Part shown: in pieces, positions 58,831 through 64,000 of the stretch
Layout of the letters: the number at the start of each line of letters is the position of its first letter
Numbering within the stretch: the stretch's first letter is position 1
Notes under the pieces: generated by a model
Seen by the model: only the letters and a program-made list of their open reading frames with translations
Database searches by the model: none
Told to the model about the DNA's origin: nothing
Source of the DNA: Cycas panzhihuaensis
Lineage: Eukaryota; Cycadophyta
Reading direction: 5' to 3'
DNA: 64,000 nt
Assembly: GCA_023213395.1 (NCBI GenBank)
Contig: CM041465.1
Coordinates: 45,329,741-45,393,740, forward strand
Made by a program: the position numbers and the translations under genes

Positions 58831-60476
58831 ATAATAATTTAGCTGATACCTTTCATGGACCATTCATCACCTTTTTTGCAAGACAAAAGAATTTAAATAC
58901 CATTTGAACTTCTCTAATAATACTTGTTTTGTGAACATGTCAGCACAATTCTATTTTGTGTTAACCTTCTCAAGTGCCATTCCACCTGCTTTGATAATAT
59001 GTCTAACAGAATGATATTTAAGAGTAATATGCTTTGTCCTACTATGATAAACTAGATTCTTTGTTAAGTAAATAGTACTTTGACTGTCATAAAATACCTT
59101 TACCTTTTCTATCTTCTTCCAAGATCAACTAATAGACCCTATAAAGTAGATAATACAATTGTGCTCTATAATTTTAGCATCCAACTAACTAGACAATTTA
59201 CAAGAGTAAATACATAAACCAAAGTAGACCTTCTCTTATCTAAATCTCCTACAAAGTCTAAATCAACATATCCATAAACCTGATTACCTATACCTATAAA
59301 GGTGATGCAATAGTCACTTATGCTCCTTAAATATCGAAGCACCCATTTCATTGTTGCCTAATGTTCCTTTCTTGGATTTGCCACAAACCTGTTAACTACA
59401 CAAATTACATGTGAAATGTCAAGTCTTGTATATACCATGGCATACATCAAACTTCTTACTATACTAGCATAAGGTACATGAGATATATAATCATTTTCTT
59501 CTCCATTACTAGGACTCATACTCGAAGAAATATTAAAATAGGAAGCCAACGAGATACTTACTAGTTTCACATTTGTTATACCAAATCTAGTTAGCACCTT
59601 CTCTACATATTTCTATTATGATAACTATAACTTACTATTTTTCTTATCTATATGTATCTCTATACCTAAGATTTATTTTATAGCTCCTAGATCCTTCATA
59701 TCAAAAGTCCTAACTAATTAAGCCTTTAACTTATTGATTTCTACCATGCTCTTACTTGCAACTAGTATGTCATCAACATACAATACCAAGATAATGAATA
59801 AGCCATTATCTAAGAATTTAAAGTAAACACAATGATCATACTCACTTCTTTTTAAATTTTAGATCTCTATGAAGGTATCAAACTTCCTGTACCATTGCCT
59901 GGGTAATTACTTTAGGCTATATAATCATTTCCTAAGCCTATAAACAAGTCTTTTATTACCATCCTATACAAACACTTCTAGCCGGTCCATATAGATCTCC
60001 TCATCTAAATCTCCATGTAGAAAAGTTATTTTTACATCTAACTATTCCAACTCTAAATTAAGAGAAGTTACCAATGCTAATAGAACCTAAATTGAAATAA
60101 GTTTGATAATTGGTGAAAAGATCTCATGAAAGTCAATACCTACTTTCTGTACAAAACCTTTAGCCACTAGTCTTGCCCTATATTTATCAATATTTCCATC
60201 AACATTTATTTTCTTCTTAAAAACCCACCTGCAACCAATAATCTTCCTGCCATGTGGAAGTTCTACCAAGTCCCATGAATTATTATTTTTTAAAGCATCT
60301 ATCTCTTCCTTCATAACCCTCTTCCACTTCTCACTATGGATATCATCTACTACTTCCTGATAGCATGTAGGTTTACCATCATTAGAAACTAAAGTAATAA
60401 AAATAGTAGGGTTGTACCTGTTAGGTAGATGACTGACTTGTATAGATCTTCTAACAGTTGGTGGAGGAGTGTTCAC
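58831..60476 (-). pseudogene. Cop-A2 RT and RNase H
   Basis: The RT opens in frame 60087-60476: SEKWKRVMKEEIDALKNNNSWDLVELPHGRKIIGCRWVFKKKI...DKYRARLVAKGFVQKVGIDFHEIFSP, one of the cleanest RT starts in the window. The middle part is fragmented, with the catalytic box near 59780. RNase H at 59166-59351 has KWVLRYLRSISDYCITFIG and GYVDLDFVGDLDKRRSTLVYVFT. The segment that carries the third RNase H region is deleted near 59140 relative to Cop-A1. It is non-functional. Confidence 0.87.
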
Positions 60477-61250
60477 ATACTCCTACAAATCTGTTGTAAA
60501 TTCATCTTCAGAAAGGTCTTCCTACTCTTCTATTTCCAAAGATGATTATGTCTTAAGCTTGACCTATTGATGTTCAACTTTCTACTCCTATTTTACTTCG
60601 ACTTCTATAATTTCTAATTTTAGAAATGGAGATTCATCAAATACAACATCTCTATTAATAGTGATTTTGTAGGCAGTAGGATCCCATAACCTATATCCCT
60701 TTACACCATCTCTATCACCATAACTAACAAAGATACATCTCTTGGATTTTGGGTCTAACTTTGAACATTGAATTTTATTAATCAAGGTATAAGTATAACA
60801 ACCAAAAACTTTCAAATTTAAATAGTCACATAGATGTCTAGTCCATACCTCCTTAGGAATCTTGTAGTCTATTGTAAGTGATGGTGACCTATTTACTAAG
60901 TAATAAGTTGTTTAAATAACTTCTACCCATAAGCCCTGCTCCACACCTACATTACTCAGCATGCTTCTCACTCTTTCTAAGAGTATCATGTTCATGCTCT
61001 CAACTATACTATTCTATTATAGAGTATAGCTAGTGGTCTTGTGCCTTTTAATCCTAGCTTATCCATAATAGTTCTCAAACTCTAAAGAGTTGAACTTACC
61101 TCTATTGTCAATTCTTAAATATTTGATTGATCTGCCAGTGCTCTTCTCAACTAGAGCCTTGAACTTCTTAAACACAATAAAAGCTTCATATTTCCTTTTT
61201 AAAAAATAGATCCATACCTTTTTGAAATAATCATCTATAAATGTTATAAA
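60477..61250 (-). pseudogene. Cop-A2 integrase remnant
   Basis: The open frame 60588-60815 reads KVFGCYTYTLINKIQCSKLDPKSKRCIFVSYGDRDGVKGYRLWDPTAYKITINRDVVFDESPF, the post-core C-terminal region of Tork-type integrases. The core lies at 60900-61250 with several stops, including LRIDNRG-type text (second D region) near 61110 and the region of the third residue near 60990-61020, which is degenerate. Confidence 0.8.
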
Positions 61251-61832
61251 TTACAATGATCCTCTATAAGATATTGTAGGGGCTAGTTCCCACAAATCCA
61301 AATGTATATAATCCATAACACTTTTACTACTATGACTCTCTACTTTAAACTTGAGTCTACATTGCTTTCTAAAAATATAATTTTTACAAAAAGTTAAATA
61401 TGAAAGTTGCAAGTTAGGAAGTAACTTATGATTCATTATCACTTCAAGTCCTCTCTCACTTATGTACCTAAGTCTTTGATGCCATAACTGAGCTAGATCT
61501 TCTATCATCTTTAATATTATAACTACATGGCTAACATCTTTACTTACCACCAAAAAATAAAGGTTTCCCTTCTTTAAGTCTTTCATAACAACCAAGGTAC
61601 CCTTTGATACCTTCAAGACTCCTTCATAACCTGTGTACTTATAACCACCAGAATCTAGTTCACCCAAGGAAATTAGATTTCTTTTTAGATAAGGTACATA
61701 TCTAACTTTAGTTAATGTTCTTACTATACCATCAAATATTTTAATTCTGATGCTACCAATGGGCATTGTGTTACAAGGAACTTCATTTCCCATAAGTATA
61801 TCACCACCATCAAAATGTTGGTATGATGAAAA
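61251..61832 (-). pseudogene. Cop-A2 protease flap, GAG-pre-integrase and integrase start
   Basis: A 180-codon frame (61251-61793) is the longest credible open stretch on the minus strand. It reads GNEVPCNTMPIGSIRIKIFDGIV...LKRNLISLGELDSGGYKYTGYEGVLKVSKGTLVV...LAQLWHQRLRYISERGL, then FRKQCRLKF, and ends HLDLWELAPTISYRG. It covers the protease C-terminus, the GAG-pre-integrase zinc region (GH changed to RY) and the first strand of the integrase core. Confidence 0.9.
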
Positions 61833-62790
61833 CTAACTCTTGTGTGGACATATGTGGTGTGAAGCACCTGAATATAATAACCAATCATGATAACAATGGA
61901 AAATATTATCAGCAACTAATACATCATCATTTATATCTTGATTCGACTCCACCTGATTAGCCTCCTTAGTAGGATCTTCCTTTTTCTTGAAGTCCTTCCT
62001 TTTATAGCAATCCTTCTTAAGATAACTTATCTTATTGTAGTGCCAATATTTGAGATTACTCTTCTTACCTTTTAACTTTGACCTTAATGTATCCCTAGAG
62101 TTTTGTCCTCTCTCAATCATTTTACCCCTTGTTGTCATAGTTTCAGGTGTGGAGGTTTTAAGACTAGACTTCCTCCTCACTTTTTCTATTAGAAAAGTAC
62201 TTATGGTAGAATCATAGTCTAGTTCATCTATACTGCTAAAACTAATTAAGGTGATAATATTATCCCAAGATTCCAGTAATAAATATAACAAGGTAACAAC
62301 CTTATCCTCATTCTCAATCGTGACATCAATACTAGCCAACTAATAAATAAGAGTATTGACAATATTTAAATAATCAGTAATTTTTGTACCTTCCTTCACT
62401 GTAATGAGTACAACTTCCTCTTCAAGTAGATTCAATTTATCATTAATTTGGTCATGTATAAGTCTTCCAACTAGGTCCATAATCCTACTGCTATCTTCTC
62501 CTCTATAATGTTAAATAACACTTCATCTGCTAAGTACAATCGTATTATGCTAAGAGCCCTTTTATCTAGACCATCCCATTCATCATTGTCCATCCCTACA
62601 GGTTTCTTTGATTTGCTTGCAAGAGCTCTATATAAACCTTGTTATACTAGAGCATCATACACTTTCAACTTCCACAACTTGAAGTTGCTCTTGCCATTTA
62701 ATTTCTCCACTTCGAACTTTACATTTGTCAATTCTACTATTCGGTGTAGAAAAAGTTGACACACAACCTTCACAAACTCACTATAAAAAT
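61833..62790 (-). pseudogene. Cop-A2 gag with zinc knuckle and protease active site
   Basis: Frame 62642-62833 opens with ELTNVKFEVEKLNGKSNFKLWKLKVYDALV, the standard copia Gag start (LNGxNFxxWK). Frame 61833-62339 continues with DVTIENEDKVVTLLYLLLESWDNIITLISF (UBN2), a basic stretch (RSKLKGKKS), a degenerate zinc knuckle YWHYNKISYLKKDC, and finally the protease site DWLLYSGASHHICPHKS, in which the catalytic D of D-S-G-A-S is tyrosine. Confidence 0.88.
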
Positions 62791-62794
62791 AAAA

Positions 62795-62809
62795 GTGGCT
62801 ATGATACCA
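62795..62809 (-). other. Cop-A2 primer-binding site
   Basis: The minus strand reads TGGTATCATAGCCAC, one mismatch from the core plant site. Cop-A1 has TGGTATCAAAGCCAC at the equivalent place. Confidence 0.85.
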
Positions 62810-62811
62810 CT

Positions 62812-63350
62812 TATTGAGAAAATTATATCCCAATAACTAGAAATTACTACTAAGATCTAAATTATTTTACAACTAGTTACATGAATTGAAATAAAAATTA
62901 AACATATAAGTTCTTAAACTAGAGATAATATAATAAATGAATTAGAAAGTTAAAGCATCACATATATACTTGATATAACATGGTAAAACCCTAGAAGTGT
63001 ATAAGGAAAATATCTATACAGGAAAGGTATCGATCTTTATTATCCAAGAATGGAGAAATGTACATAATTTATAGTAGAATGCTCATAGCAACAACAACCA
63101 GTTGCCCTGCTCTTCATAATACATCTAATACATTGAATACCAACAACATAATGAAAAAAATATCCTAAATTGAGCTATATAAGAGAATCATGTAAGGTGC
63201 AAATCTTAACCATAGAATATAGGGTATTTTGAATGAATAACCATGATTCTCTGTATAATTTAGTATGTTTTACAGTGCTAATTTTTTTAGTCAGGGGCTA
63301 CTACCCTAAAACCCTCTATTTGCATGGGGGGGGGGGGGGGGGGGTTCTAA
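62812..63350 (-). repeat. Cop-A2 5' LTR, truncated (539 bp)
   Basis: It matches the family LTR from TATTGAGAA to the G run (63326-63344) plus about five bases (ttcta), then departs abruptly. Confidence 0.88.
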
Positions 63351-63360
63351 AATAGGTTAA

Positions 63361-63645
63361 TGTCACAAAGTCATTACATTAGTTTATTGTTTCTAAAAAA
63401 GGTCTTAAGTGAACTTTAAATTAGATCACTTAAGTGAAATATACTTTCATGTGTTTTATGTATAATTTTATTTCACCTAACTCTAATGCTCCCTCTCTCA
63501 ATATAAAAGTAAAATCTCAATGGAGGAGGCTCATTCTTACCTCCCTATTTTATGAGAGCTACTCTCTTTCTCTCAAGTCTCTCTTGCTCCCATATTTTCC
63601 TTTATGTTTAGTGCATGGAGATGAAGGATATATCCACTCTTTTCA
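63361..63645 (+). repeat. 5' LTR of a further retroelement (285 bp, unpaired)
   Basis: It starts TGTCACAAAG and ends CTCTTTTCA, followed two bases later by a primer-binding site. A TATA-like box lies inside. Its partner is outside the window, so the start is inferred from the TG terminus and the junction with Cop-A2. Confidence 0.6.
63502..63509 (+). promoter_or_regulatory. TATA-like box in the 63361 LTR
   Basis: TATAAAAG lies about 145 bp before the LTR end, a fitting distance for an LTR promoter. The role is inference. Confidence 0.4.
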
Positions 63646-63647
63646 TG

Positions 63648-63659
63648 TGGTATCAGAGA
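63648..63659 (+). other. primer-binding site of the 63361 element
   Basis: TGGTATCAGAGA matches the plant tRNA-iMet site in 11 of 12 positions and lies two bases after the LTR end. Confidence 0.75.
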
Positions 63660-63692
63660 TTTCTTCCTTCATATTCCTCACTGGCACTTGCA

Positions 63693-64000
63693 ATGGATCC
63701 ATCACTTCCTTCTCCCCCACAATCCATGTGGTGAAGGAGATTATGAAAGTGGATTTAAAAATATTTTCAAGTTCTTATCATAGTATATTTAGTATTATTT
63801 GCTTTCCCTTTCTCTCTTACAAGTTTGTAAGCATAATATAAGGAGTTATAAGGACCAAGGATTCTATCCTTTGGTAGCCATTTATACTATCTCATTCTTT
63901 TTTTCTCTCCCCTCTTTTTATCCATTTAACAAATGGAAATGCTATTAAATTTTTTGCAGCTTTTAGAAGAATGATTGTAAGGGGAGGTTTTATCCACTTT
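63693..64000 (+). pseudogene. start of gag of the 63361 element, cut by window end
   Basis: An ATG at about 63693 opens MDPSLPSPPQSMW, the proline- and serine-rich start common in plant copia Gag. A stop follows at once, and the rest (to 64000) is disrupted by several stops. No domain can be confirmed within the window. The 135-codon frame at 63434-63841 overlaps the LTR and PBS and is not taken as a gene. Confidence 0.35.

Larger units (their letters stand above)
58159..63350 (-). mobile_element. Cop-A2: second Cop-A copia element, right LTR truncated
   Basis: This minus-strand element has the same layout as Cop-A1. The left LTR (58159-58818) is full length. The right LTR begins at 62812 but stops about five bases after a 19-G run at 63326-63344, so roughly 130 bp of outer LTR are missing and no target duplication can be checked. 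Primer-binding site and purine tract are present. A deletion of about 50-70 bp in RNase H distinguishes it from Cop-A1. Nucleotide similarity to Cop-A1 is visible over its whole length. Confidence 0.9.

Overview
The window looks like an intergenic stretch of a large, A/T-rich land-plant nuclear genome. It is built almost entirely of decayed LTR retrotransposons of the Ty1/copia and Ty3/gypsy superfamilies, plus one 5'-truncated LINE. Evidence for a plant: most recognisable primer-binding sites resemble TGGTATCAGAGC (initiator-Met tRNA), copia polyproteins are in plant order (gag, PR, INT, RT, RNase H), two gypsy elements end in chromodomain-like segments, and the LINE carries a plant-type terminal RNase H. 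I see no intact host gene, no tRNA or rRNA gene and no CRISPR. The species cannot be named from this sequence.

Layout. (1) 1-9.99 kb: an orphan copia gag fragment (540-869), then a decayed + strand copia (Cop-B). Cop-B is split by a complete reverse-strand copia, Cop-A1 (3076-8366, 5-bp duplication ggttt), and ends in a 3' LTR without any RT/RNase H. (2) 9.99-12.28 kb: unassigned A/T-rich DNA holding a 1.0-kb LINE tail (10388-11410) flanked by a 20-bp target duplication. (3) 12.28-54.8 kb: one old + strand gypsy chromovirus (Gyp-1) whose coding region is cut into four exposed pieces (12285-12653, 19649-19840, 26831-29171, 52984-54800). The cuts are made by Cop-C (12654-19643, -), Gyp-2 (19841-26825, +) and Cop-D (29172-52978, -). 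Cop-D in turn holds four insertions: a solo LTR of the Cop-A family (30529-31169), an inverted solo LTR of the Gyp-2 family (33044-34184), complete Cop-E (34939-42422, -) and complete Gyp-3 (46097-52774, +), the last sitting inside Cop-D's own 5' LTR. (4) 54.8-58.16 kb: low-complexity DNA, a ~320-bp tandem duplication, a copia fragment and an LTR end with a PBS. (5) 58159-63350: Cop-A2 (-), a second Cop-A member whose right LTR stops just after a 19-G run. (6) 63361-64000: the 5' LTR, PBS and first codons of another + strand LTR element, cut by the window end.

Every nesting call rests on LTR pairs, PBS, polypurine tract and 5-bp target duplications read directly. At several junctions, removing the insertion also restores the interrupted reading frame. 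No element is coding-competent: all carry many in-frame stops, very often TAG/TAA where glutamine (CAG/CAA) is expected, a pattern consistent with C-to-T decay of methylated DNA. I found no new biological system. The most notable signals are the reconstructable three-level nest, the mismatch between the near-identical LTRs and heavily stopped coding region of Gyp-3, the G-tract of the Cop-A LTR, the variable GCTAC-type minisatellite of the Gyp-2 LTR, and repeat-rich leaders upstream of gag in several copia elements.
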